Below are positions 1 to 9,000 of a DNA stretch of 20,197 nucleotides, in pieces (the first letter of the stretch is position 1; every line of letters starts with the position of its first letter). The DNA lies in the NCBI GenBank assembly GCA_035541995.1, contig DATKMG010000432.1:1-20197 (forward strand), given 5' to 3'. Under the pieces are notes generated by a model, which was not told the origin of the DNA, ran no database searches, and saw only the letters and a list, made by a program, of their open reading frames with translations. The stretch is from DATKMG01 sp035541995 (GTDB lineage Bacteria > Acidobacteriota > Terriglobia > Versatilivoradales > Versatilivoraceae). Made by a program: the position numbers and the translations under genes.

Positions 1-810
1 TACGCTCAAGATGAGTTTGCCATTACGAAGCATCTGACCCTCAATGCGGGGGTTCGCTATGACCACTATGACACCTTTGGGGGCACGGCCCATCCCCGGC
101 TCGGACTGATTTATACTCCCCGCCAGCAGACCGCCATCAAGGTCCTTTATGGCGGGGCCTTTCGGGCGCCCAATGTCTACGAACTGTTCTATGGTGATGG
201 GATAAGCCTAAAGGTTAACCCGGCTCTCAATCCCGAAACCATTAAGACCGTTGAGCTGGTCCTGGAGCACTACCTGCGAAAGCACTATCGCATCTCCGCC
301 TCGGGCTTCTATAACCGGATTAACGGGCTGATCAATCAGGAGACCGACCCGGCCGATGGACTCCTGGTCTTCCGGAACCTGGAAAATGTTCGCGTCAAGG
401 GGTTGGAATTGGAAATGGACGGCAAGTGGGCCAACGGTCTGCAGGGGCAAGTGAGTTATTCCTTCCAGGACTCCTATATTCAGCAGACCGGGGCGACACT
501 TACCAATTCACCCCGGCATATGGTCAAGTTCAATCTCAAGGCGCCACTGATCCGGGAGCGATTGTTTGCCGGCCTCAACCTGCTTTACATAAGTTCGAGA
601 AAGACGCTGGCAGGCAACGAGGTCGGGGGTTTTGTGGTTCCCAATTTGACCCTCTCGACCCAGAAGCTCCTGAAGGGGTTCGATCTCTCGTTCAGCATGT
701 ATAACTTCTCCAATACGAAGTACGGGGATCCAGGGGCAGAAGAGCACCTGCAGGACATCCTCTGGCAGGATGGAAGCACCTTTCGATTCAAGGTTTCGTA
801 CCTATTCTAG
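1..810 (+). CDS. TonB-dependent receptor, C-terminal part (5' truncated by window edge)
   Basis: Frame 1 is open from the first base to the TAG at 808-810, giving 269 residues with no start in the window. The protein is the C-terminal half of an outer-membrane beta-barrel of the TonB-dependent receptor family, which imports scarce ligands such as iron chelates, cobalamin or glycans using TonB energy. Visible family features are alternating aromatic strands (NAGVRYDHYDTFGG, GAFRAPN, SGFYNRINGLI, VSYSFQDS, YNFSNTKYGDP) and a terminal strand ending in Phe, the usual outer-membrane insertion signal. It is very similar (about 80% by eye, with one single-residue indel) to the C-terminus of the next gene, which begins 83 bp downstream, so the two are a tandem duplication. 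The ligand cannot be told from sequence. Confidence 0.9.
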   Translation, partial: YAQDEFAITKHLTLNAGVRYDHYDTFGGTAHPRLGLIYTPRQQTAIKVLYGGAFRAPNVYELFYGDGISLKVNPALNPETIKTVELVLEHYLRKHYRISASGFYNRINGLINQETDPADGLLVFRNLENVRVKGLELEMDGKWANGLQGQVSYSFQDSYIQQTGATLTNSPRHMVKFNLKAPLIRERLFAGLNLLYISSRKTLAGNEVGGFVVPNLTLSTQKLLKGFDLSFSMYNFSNTKYGDPGAEEHLQDILWQDGSTFRFKVSYLF

Positions 811-879
811 TTCTTAAGGATGCGAGCTATCAGGCTGAGAACGGCACAGAAGACACTCGGCGTGCTTACAGCCGGGATG

Positions 880-886
880 AGGAAGG
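880..886 (+). promoter_or_regulatory. Ribosome binding site for the TTG start of the complete TonB receptor
   Basis: AGGAAGG lies 7 nt before the TTG at 894. It supports this non-ATG start, which is also the one that leaves a full signal peptide. The ATG at 877 is in another frame. Confidence 0.6.
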
Positions 887-893
887 CAAGACA

Positions 894-2960
894 TTGGGCG
901 GACACATCGAGTCACTTGAAAGCGAAGAAGGAACGAGGCATCTCCGACGCCCCTTGAATCCCGGAGGCTGCTTTGTTTTCTTTCTCTGGATGGTGTTATT
1001 GACAGCAGTGTCGTGGGCCCAGAAGCAGCCGGACCTCACAGATATGAGCCTCGAAGAGTTGATGAAGGTGGAGGTAGACACGGTTTATGGGGCCTCCAAA
1101 TATGAGCAGAAAGTAACGGAAGCTCCTGCCTCCGTCAGTCTGGTGACGGCAGACGATATTAAGAAGTTTGGATACCGAACCATGGCCGACATCTTGCAGA
1201 GCGTGCCCGGTTTCTACACAACTTATGACCGCAATTACAGCTACCTCGGAGTTCGAGGCTTTGCCCGTCCCGGCGATGTGAACACCCGCATCCTGCTGCT
1301 GGTTGATGGCCACAGAATGAACGACAGTCTGGCCGAGCAGGCTCTTATTGGTACAGAGTTCCCTGTTGACGTGGATTTAATTGAACGCGTGGAAGTTATT
1401 CGCGGTCCTAGTTCTTCTCTTTACGGCACCAACGCATTTTTCGGAGTGATCAACGTCATCACCAAGAAAGGAAGAGATCTCAATGCTTTGGAAGCTTCCA
1501 CCGATGCGGGCAGTTTCAATTCATACCGGGGCCGACTCAGTTACGGCACCAAACGCCAAAACGGCCTGGAGATGCTCTTCTCGGGCACCTATTACGACAG
1601 TGCAGGCCAGGAGCGGTTGTACTTCCCTGAATTTGACGACCCATCCACGAACAACGGCATTGCTGTGAACTGCGACGGGGACCGGTTCGAGCAGTTCTTC
1701 ACCAACCTGTCGTACCGGGATTTCTCCTTCCAAGGAGTATTTAGCTCAAGGAAGAAGATCGTGCCCACTGCCCCCGTAGGCGTCATCTTCAATGATCCTG
1801 GCACCTATACTCTCGACAAAAGAGGCTATTTGAACTTCGGCTATGAACATGTCTTTAAGAATCGATGGAAACTGGTTGGCCGCCTCTCCTATGACCGGTA
1901 CGGCTATGACGGGGATTGGATCTACGACTATTCAACGGAGGACCAACCAGTACGCGTCATCAATCGCGATGAGGCAAGAGCGAATTGGGCGACAGGAGAA
2001 TTGAAGCTATCCCGAAAGCTAGGGGACAAACATCAGCTGATTGGAGGGGTCGAATACCGTGACAATTTTCACCTGGCCGGAAAGAATTATGATGTAAATC
2101 CCTTTTTCAGCTACCTGGATGAACAGAGCAGGACCAGTGTCTGGGGGCTTTACGTGCAAGATGAGTACGTGATCACGAGGCATCTCACTCTCAATGCGGG
2201 CGTGCGCTACGATCACTATGACACCTTTGGAGGCACAGTCCATCCCAGACTCGGGTTAATCGTCGTTCCCCGACAGCAGACCGCCATCAAGATCCTTTAT
2301 GGGGGTGCATTTCGAGCCCCCAATGCCTATGAATTCATGTATAGCGGATTTGGCTATAAGGCTAACCCAGACCTGCAGCCCGAGGGCATCAAGACGGTTG
2401 AGGTTGTTTTGGAACACTACCTGGGAAAGCATTATCGGTTTTCCACCTCAGGTTTCTATAACCGGATCAATGGGCTGATCAACCAGGAGGTGGATCCAGC
2501 CGATGGACTCTTTGTCTTCAGGAACTCCCAGGATGCCCGCGCCACAGGGATGGAATTGGAGATGGAAGGCAAGTGGAAGAATGGCCTTCAGGGGCAAGTC
2601 AGTTATTCGTTCCAGGATTCACAGATTCACCAAACGGGAGCAGACCTCACCAACTCGCCCAAGCACATGGCCAAGCTCAACCTTAAGGTGCCTCTCATCC
2701 GGGAACGATTGTTTGCCGGGCTCAACTTGCTTTACCTGAGTTCGAGAAAGACATTAGCGTGGAACGAAATCGACGGATTTGTGGTTCCTAACTTGACTTT
2801 GTCAACCCAGAAGCTCCTGAAGGGACTCGACTTCTCCTTCAGTGTATATAACTTTTCCAACACCAGGTATGGCGATCCAGCTTCAGATGAGTACCGGCAA
2901 GACATTATCTGGCAGGATGGAAGGGCGTTCCGAGTCAAATTGGTCTACGTTCTCAAGTAG
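894..2960 (+). CDS. TonB-dependent receptor (688 aa, complete)
   Basis: I use a TTG start at 894, preceded by AGGAAGG at 880-886 (7-nt gap). An N-terminal segment with basic residues and a hydrophobic stretch at about residues 26-40, followed by SWA-QKQ, reads as a signal peptide cut near residue 42. After a short MSLEELMKVEV segment comes the plug domain (about 74-190; APASVSLVTADDIKKFGYRT, LLLVDGHRMND, IERVEVIRGPSSSLYGTNAF, INVITKKG), then a beta-barrel to the end. Total length suits the family. It should be an outer-membrane, TonB-driven importer or cue receptor. It is a tandem paralogue of the upstream gene and lies 61 bp before the YfiR gene. One oddity is the C-terminus, which ends in Leu-Lys rather than the usual aromatic residue found in the upstream copy. 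The next in-frame ATG, at 990, would remove most of the signal peptide. Confidence 0.92.
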   Translation: MGGHIESLESEEGTRHLRRPLNPGGCFVFFLWMVLLTAVSWAQKQPDLTDMSLEELMKVEVDTVYGASKYEQKVTEAPASVSLVTADDIKKFGYRTMADILQSVPGFYTTYDRNYSYLGVRGFARPGDVNTRILLLVDGHRMNDSLAEQALIGTEFPVDVDLIERVEVIRGPSSSLYGTNAFFGVINVITKKGRDLNALEASTDAGSFNSYRGRLSYGTKRQNGLEMLFSGTYYDSAGQERLYFPEFDDPSTNNGIAVNCDGDRFEQFFTNLSYRDFSFQGVFSSRKKIVPTAPVGVIFNDPGTYTLDKRGYLNFGYEHVFKNRWKLVGRLSYDRYGYDGDWIYDYSTEDQPVRVINRDEARANWATGELKLSRKLGDKHQLIGGVEYRDNFHLAGKNYDVNPFFSYLDEQSRTSVWGLYVQDEYVITRHLTLNAGVRYDHYDTFGGTVHPRLGLIVVPRQQTAIKILYGGAFRAPNAYEFMYSGFGYKANPDLQPEGIKTVEVVLEHYLGKHYRFSTSGFYNRINGLINQEVDPADGLFVFRNSQDARATGMELEMEGKWKNGLQGQVSYSFQDSQIHQTGADLTNSPKHMAKLNLKVPLIRERLFAGLNLLYLSSRKTLAWNEIDGFVVPNLTLSTQKLLKGLDFSFSVYNFSNTRYGDPASDEYRQDIIWQDGRAFRVKLVYVLK

Positions 2961-3021
2961 CCCACTTGAGAGTTTGCGGATCCGATTGAACTGAGACAAA
3001 CGGCCAGAGAGAAAGAATTCT

Positions 3022-3654
3022 ATGGAGTCTATGAGGGAAACAGATCGATCGATGGGAAGTTACGGAGACGCCTGTGACAATCTCCCATTCCTGCGCCTCT
3101 GGCTGGTGGTATCGATCTCAGTTCTCGCCTTGATCGGCAGTACGACCACAGCCCCGGCGGATTCTCCAGCCTTCAGTGAGTACCAGGTCAAGGCTGCGTT
3201 TCTCTATAACTTCGCGCGGTTTGTGGAGTGGCCGTCCAATGCCTTCCCCGACGCCCAGGCTCCCATCCTGTTGGGCGTCATAGGCGAGGATCCTTTTGGC
3301 GGTGCGCTCGAACAAGTGATCAAAGGCAAGACAGTTAACGGCCGCGAATTAGTGCTGAAGCGGCTGACCCGACAGCAAGACTTGAAAGGATTTCATATGC
3401 TGTTTGTGAGTTCGTCGGAGGCTCGACATCTCTCCCAGATCATGGAGAGTCTCAAGGGAAAATGCGTCTTGACTATCGGAGAGACAGAAGGATTTGCCCA
3501 GACCGGCGGAGTCATTAATTTTACGCTGGAAGAGAACAAAGTCCATTTTGAGATCAACGTCGACACGGCTGAACGGGCCCATTTGAAAATCAGCTCCAAG
3601 CTGCTGGCTCTGGCGAAGGTCCTCAAAGATGAACATCCCGATGCGAGGAAATAA
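3022..3654 (+). CDS. YfiR family protein (DUF4154), periplasmic
   Basis: The product has 210 residues. Family hallmarks are clear: EYQVKAAFLYNFARFVEWP at about 53-71, LLGVIGEDPFG (83-93), a VNGRELVLKRL strand, HMLFVSSSEA (125-134), and the C-terminal block VLTIGETEGFAQTGGVINF followed by INVDTAERAHLKISSKLL. A hydrophobic segment at 23-41 ending TTTAPA-DS is a signal peptide, so the protein should be periplasmic. In Pseudomonas, YfiR binds and inhibits the CHASE8-type diguanylate cyclase YfiN; the next gene here carries a CHASE8-like sensor. The ATG at 3022 follows a purine-rich AGAGAGAAAG; ATGs at 3031 and 3052 are possible alternatives. The mature protein has a single cysteine (C148), so intramolecular disulfides reported for the Pseudomonas protein cannot form. 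The stop codon lies one base before the preferred start of the kinase gene. Confidence 0.93.
   Translation: MESMRETDRSMGSYGDACDNLPFLRLWLVVSISVLALIGSTTTAPADSPAFSEYQVKAAFLYNFARFVEWPSNAFPDAQAPILLGVIGEDPFGGALEQVIKGKTVNGRELVLKRLTRQQDLKGFHMLFVSSSEARHLSQIMESLKGKCVLTIGETEGFAQTGGVINFTLEENKVHFEINVDTAERAHLKISSKLLALAKVLKDEHPDARK
3645..3650 (+). promoter_or_regulatory. Ribosome binding site that favours the kinase start at 3656
   Basis: GAGGAA lies within the last codons of the YfiR gene, 5 nt before the ATG at 3656. The upstream in-frame ATGs at 3629 and 3641 have no comparable site and would create an overlap with YfiR. This suggests translational coupling with YfiR. Confidence 0.55.
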
Positions 3655-3655
3655 G

Positions 3656-6046
3656 ATGCGCCTGTTTCAAGACCTCTCTATCAAACGTAAACTGACTGCA
3701 ATCATCATGGTCATCAGCACGGCGGCTTTGCTGCTGTCGTGCATTGCTTTCATCACGTATGACCTGCTCATGTTGCGGCAGACCATGAAACGCGACCTGT
3801 CGGTCCTGGCTGGCATAATCGGCTCCAACAGCACCGCTGCCCTCGCCTTTGACGATCAGAACGCCGCCAGGGAGACGCTGTCTGCTCTTAGTGCCGAGCC
3901 GCATGTGGTTTCCGCCTGTGTCTACTCCAAGAACGGGAAACCCTTTGCTAAGTATCTTCGGGAAAACCCGAAAGGAGACTTTTTGCCGCCGCCGCCTCGA
4001 GCCGATGGAAGTCAATTTGAAGCCAATCACCTGGTGCACTTTCAGCGGATTATGCTGGATGGTGAACTCCTCGGCACGGTTTACATCCAATCAGACCTGA
4101 AGGAGATGGAAGCCCGCCTGTGGCGCTACAGCCTCATCCTTCTCATCATAGTTTGCGGGTCTTCCCTGGTGGCTTATCTCCTAACAGCCAGACTCCAAAG
4201 TGTCATTTCCTTGCCCATTTTACATCTGGCTCAAACGGCCAAGGGGGTCACAAACCAAAAAGACTACTCAATTCGGGCAGTCAAAGAGTCTGAGGACGAA
4301 ATAGGCACCCTCATTGAGAGTTTTAACGGGATGCTGGAGCAGATCCAAATCCGGGACGAGGAGCTTCAACGGCATCGGGAACACCTGAGAGAAGAGGTGC
4401 TAGCTCGCACCAAGGAGCTCCAGCAGACGAACGAGCAACTGATAGCCGCCAAAGAAAAGGCGGAGGAAGCGAGCCGCGCCAAGAGCGAGTTCCTGGCTAA
4501 CATGAGCCATGAACTGCGGACTCCGCTGAATGCCATTATCGGTTACAGCGAAATGCTGCAGGAGATTGCCACAGACGAAACTCAGGAGGAATTCACCCCG
4601 GATTTGAAAAAGATCCAATCGGCCGGCAAGCACCTGCTGGGGTTGATCAATGACATTTTGGATCTGTCGAAGATCGAAGCAGGCAAGATGCAGTTGTACG
4701 TGGAGCGTTTCAAAGTCCGGCCTGTGATCGACGAAGTCACCAACACGTTGCAGCCATTGATCGAGAAGAACAACAACCGGCTGGAGTTGGACTGTGACAA
4801 GGATCTAGGCGAGATTGCGGCAGATCAGACCAAGACGAGGCAGATCTTGTTCAACCTGTTGAGCAATGCCTGCAAGTTTACTAAGGAGGGGAAGATCCGT
4901 TTGGAGGCAAGGCGGCGTAAGGGGGAGGATGGGGAGTGGATGCAGTTCCAAGTCCAGGACACGGGCATAGGCATGAGCCTGGAGGAGATCGCCAAGCTGT
5001 TTAAGCCGTTCACGCAAGCAGATCCTTCAACAACTCGAAAGTATGGAGGAACTGGATTGGGTCTGGCCATTAGCCGGCGTTTTTGCCAGATGATGGGGGG
5101 AGACTTGAGGGTGGAGAGCCAACCGGGTCGAGGGTCGACCTTCACGCTGGAGTTACCGACGCAAGCCACCACTGGAATAGATGGCAGGCCGGCGAAAGCG
5201 AAACCTGGGGTCGGGCTTTGGATGACGTCGTCAGACAAGCCGGAACAGGACAACGAACCTCGGGAGATGAGCCTGGGCGCCCCTCAAGTGCTGGTGATTG
5301 ACGATGACCCGTCCGTACAGGAACTGGTCAGGCGGTTATTGGCCAAGGAAGGGATCAAGGCACTGGAAGCGTTGGATGGGGAAGAGGGATTGCGGTTGGC
5401 TCGTGAAAAGCATCCCATGGCCATTATCCTGGACGTGATAATGCCGGCGATGGATGGCTGGACAGTGCTGGCGGCCCTGAAGGAGGACAAGGAACTGGCA
5501 GAGATTCCCGTCGTGGTGCAAACCATCGTGGATGATCGGAACAAGGGGTTCTCGCTGGGGGCTTCGGATTATCTGGTCAAGCCGATTAAACCGGAGCAAC
5601 TAACAACCGTGTTGCATCGCTGGCGGGGAGAATGCCGCCACGGCGATGTCCTGTTGGTGGAAGACGATCCAATGACGCGGGAGATGATGAGGAGGATTCT
5701 GGAGAGGACAGGGTGGTTCGTGCGGGAAGCGGAAAACGGACGAGTGGCCTTGGAGCAGGTGGCCCAACAAACACCGGAACTGATTCTGTTGGACCTGGTA
5801 ATGCCGGAGATGGATGGCTTGGAGTTTTTGCGGCACTTGCGCAGCCAGGAGGTAGGGCGAACGATCCCGGTGGTGGTGGTGACAGGGCGGGAGTTGAGCG
5901 ACGAAGAACGGCAGCAACTGAACGGCTCGGTGGAGAAGATCCTGGGGAAGGGGGACCAGGACGGGGAGCAGTTGCTGGGAGAGGTTTGTTCGCTGGTGAG
6001 GAACCGGCCCGGAACCCGGTCACCAGCAGAGGCGCAGCCTGTGTAG
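3656..6046 (+). CDS. CHASE8-HAMP hybrid sensor histidine kinase with two receiver domains
   Basis: From the preferred ATG at 3656 the protein has 796 residues (805 if the ATG at 3629 is used). Order: TM1 (about 11-38); periplasmic CHASE8-like region (about 45-150; STAALAFDDQNAARETLSAL, then VVSACVYSKNGKPFAKY); TM2 (157-179); HAMP (179-232); coiled linker; HisKA with SHELRTPLNAIIGYSEML and phosphoacceptor His285; HATPase with the NLLSNACKFT N-box, DTGIGM and GGTGLGLAISRRF; REC1 with Asp593, Thr623 and Lys642; REC2 with Asp713 and a less usual C-terminal part (VEKILGKG). The sensor half matches the layout of Pseudomonas YfiN, but the GGDEF output is replaced by a kinase and receivers. It directly follows the YfiR gene, so YfiR is its likely periplasmic partner (inference). 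No Hpt domain is present here. Confidence 0.93.
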   Translation: MRLFQDLSIKRKLTAIIMVISTAALLLSCIAFITYDLLMLRQTMKRDLSVLAGIIGSNSTAALAFDDQNAARETLSALSAEPHVVSACVYSKNGKPFAKYLRENPKGDFLPPPPRADGSQFEANHLVHFQRIMLDGELLGTVYIQSDLKEMEARLWRYSLILLIIVCGSSLVAYLLTARLQSVISLPILHLAQTAKGVTNQKDYSIRAVKESEDEIGTLIESFNGMLEQIQIRDEELQRHREHLREEVLARTKELQQTNEQLIAAKEKAEEASRAKSEFLANMSHELRTPLNAIIGYSEMLQEIATDETQEEFTPDLKKIQSAGKHLLGLINDILDLSKIEAGKMQLYVERFKVRPVIDEVTNTLQPLIEKNNNRLELDCDKDLGEIAADQTKTRQILFNLLSNACKFTKEGKIRLEARRRKGEDGEWMQFQVQDTGIGMSLEEIAKLFKPFTQADPSTTRKYGGTGLGLAISRRFCQMMGGDLRVESQPGRGSTFTLELPTQATTGIDGRPAKAKPGVGLWMTSSDKPEQDNEPREMSLGAPQVLVIDDDPSVQELVRRLLAKEGIKALEALDGEEGLRLAREKHPMAIILDVIMPAMDGWTVLAALKEDKELAEIPVVVQTIVDDRNKGFSLGASDYLVKPIKPEQLTTVLHRWRGECRHGDVLLVEDDPMTREMMRRILERTGWFVREAENGRVALEQVAQQTPELILLDLVMPEMDGLEFLRHLRSQEVGRTIPVVVVTGRELSDEERQQLNGSVEKILGKGDQDGEQLLGEVCSLVRNRPGTRSPAEAQPV

Positions 6047-6083
6047 AATCGCGCAGGTTGGAGGCGCCCAAGGAGACATTCAA

Positions 6084-9000
6084 ATGCATCACCATGACGT
6101 AATGACCCACCAGGGCTGTCTTGCATCCACCGTCAGAGGATGGGGCATGGCAGTCTCTTTGCTGGGCTGTTTCCTGTGCAATGCAGACGCCCAGGGTCAG
6201 CAATCGGCTAATGACCGCGTGAACCTCCCGGTCCTGACTCAGGCCGAGCAGATTCGGCAACTCACGCCTGAACAGGCCAATCGAGGTTACCCGGTTCATA
6301 TCCGAGGGGTCATTACCTATTACCATCCAGGAATCCAGCGCAGCCCTGCAGAGGTCATACCGCCCGATCTCTTCGTTCAGGATTCTACGGCGGGGATATG
6401 GGTGAATGTCCCCCTCCCGCCCCCTGCCCTCAAGACGGGGCAGTTCATCGATTTGGAAGGAGACACGGAAGCGCCCGACTTCGCCCCGCAAATCGGCAAG
6501 CCCCGCTGGCACATCATCGGGGAAGCCCCGCTCCCGAAACCTCGGCGAGTCTCTTTGGAAAAGATGTTGTCCACCAGCGAAGACAGCCAGTGGGTCGAAA
6601 CAGAGGGCATTGTGCGGCAGGCCCGGACCGATGACAGTTCTCTCATCCTGGAGGTCGCTGTGGTGGGTGGCCGCCTGTTGGTGCAGATTCCCCGGCCTGA
6701 CCAGACGGTTCCAGACGGACTGGTCGATGCCGAAATCCGAGTGCGAGGGGTTTGCGGAGCCCTCTTTAACGAAAAGTATCAACTCATCGGAGTTACTATC
6801 TATGTTCCGAGTTTGGACCAGCTCGACATAATAAAGCCAGCACCGGCGGACCGCTTTGAGGTGTATGTGCGTCCCATTTCCAGTGTCCAACGCTTCTCGC
6901 CCAACGAAACGGCGGGACATCGCATCCGAGTGCAAGGCACCGTCAGCTTTCAAGAACCTGGAAGGCGAATCTACATCTTTGATGGAACGAACGGCCTGCG
7001 GGTCAAAACAGATCAGTCCATCGCACTTAAGCCCGGAGACCGGGTAGACGTGGTCGGCTTTCCGAGGATCTCCGACTTCGAGTTTTGCCTTGAGGATGCC
7101 ATGGTCCGAATCATCGGCACCGCGACGCCTCCTCTCCCCAGGTTGGTCACGGCTGAGCAGATACTCCAGGGGAATCACGACTGTCTGCTGGTTTCCGTCG
7201 AGGGCTGGTTGCTCGACAAAACGATTCTACCGGGCCGGCAGACCCTCGTCCTGAAATCTGCCGGCACGACATTTAATGCTTCGCTGGAGGAAAGGGAGAT
7301 CGACCCCAGGTTCATCAATCTCCGCACAGGCAGCCTGTTGCGGATTACCGGTATCTGCCTGGTCAAGAATGACGAGAGTGAAAAAACTCAGTCATTCAGC
7401 ATTGCACTGCGATCCGCGGATGAAATCGTCGTCACCCGCCAGTCTCCCTGGTGGACGGTCGGCAAAGCCCTGACGGCATTCGGCCTGTTGGCGTTCGTGG
7501 TACTGATGGTTCTACTCTGGGTGGCAGCCCTGCGGCGGCGAGTGAAGAGTCAAACGGACCTGATCGTCCAGCGCCTCGAGCACGAACGTGCCCTGGAACA
7601 ACGCTATCAATACCTGGTCGAAAATGCCAACGACATTATCTTCACGATCGATACGAAGGGGACCATCCTTTCCGTGAATAAGGCCGTGGAGAGGGTATTC
7701 GGTTACACGCAAAAGGAGGCTCAAGGAAACCCGGCCGTGCAATTCTTTGCCCCGGAATCGAGAGGGCAGGTGGCGGAGGCCATCGAGTGCGCCTCGTGCG
7801 GCCAGCCCTATCCGGTTCATGAGTTTGAGATTGCCACAAAACAGGGGCACGGGGTGCTTCTGGATGTCAACCTCCAGGCGATCCAGGAGGGAGGAAAAAC
7901 CGTCGGAATATTGGGTGTCGCCCGAGACATCACGGAACGCAAGAGAGTGGAGCGTGAAATCCTGCGCGCCAAGGAAATGGCTGAGGCTGCCAGCCGCGCC
8001 AAGAGCGATTTTGTGGCGAGCATGAGCCATGAGCTGCGCACACCCCTGACCGCCATCATCGGCTACAGCGAGATGCTCCAGGAAGAAGCCCAGGAAACGG
8101 GACAACACGGATACTTTCAAGACCTGGCAAAGATTCAGGCAGCCGGCAAGCACTTGCTGGATCTGATTAACGACATTTTGGATCTTTCGAAAATCGAGGC
8201 CGGCAAGATGCAATTGTACCCGGAGCGTTTTGAGGTCCGTTCCATGATCGAAGAGACACTGGACACGGCGCAGCCTCTGGCGGAGAAGAACGGTAACCGG
8301 CTGGTGGTGGCGTTGGAGGAGGATCTGGGATGGATGCTGGCCGATCAGACCAAGACACGACAAGTGCTGTTTAACCTGCTCAGCAACGCCTGCAAGTTCA
8401 CCAAGCAGGGAGAAATTCGCCTGGAAGCGAGGCGGCAGAAGAAAAATGGGCGGGAATGGGTGCAATTCCGGGTCGAAGACAGCGGCATTGGAATGAGCCC
8501 GCAGCAGATGGGCGAACTCTTCAAACCTTTTACCCAGGCGGACGTTTCGACCTCACGCAAGTACGGAGGCACCGGGTTAGGCCTTGCGATCAGCCAGCGG
8601 TTTTGTCAGTTGATGAACGGGGAGCTGCGGGTGGAAAGCGTACCGGGCCAGGGCTCCACCTTCACGCTGGAATTACCGGCTGAAGCACATGGCTCGAAAT
8701 TGCCAATCGAGCGACAAATCCCCCAGCCTGTCAGCTCTTCCGCGATCAACTCGACCGCCCACTCGACTTTTGGAGGTTCAGAAACTGTCGATCGAAAGGC
8801 GGGTCTCTTCCTGGTCATTGACGACGATGCTTCCGCGCGAGAACTCATGAGCCGATCGCTTGAAAAACAAGGTTGCCGGGTGGCACTGGCGTCGAGCGGC
8901 TGGGAGGGGCTGCGAAAGGCGCGGGAAATACACCCCTCGGCCATCATTTTGGACGTCCTCATGCCGGGCATGGATGGCTGGGAAACGCTGTCGTCTCTGA

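Noticed and set aside
3629..3655. Earlier ATG starts (3629 and 3641) for the CHASE8 kinase
   Set aside because: They overlap YfiR and have no ribosome site, while ATG at 3656 has GAGGAA at a proper distance and begins directly before TM1.
5586..7178. Long minus-strand open frame (530 codons) opposite the two hybrid kinases
   Set aside because: It lies antisense to two clear kinase genes, spans their junction, and its translation is rich in Pro, Arg and Ser with no recognisable domain. It is a by-product of codon bias.
7512..8465. Minus-strand open frame of 317 codons
   Set aside because: Antisense to the PAS-HisKA part of the second hybrid kinase; composition is not protein-like and no family features are seen.
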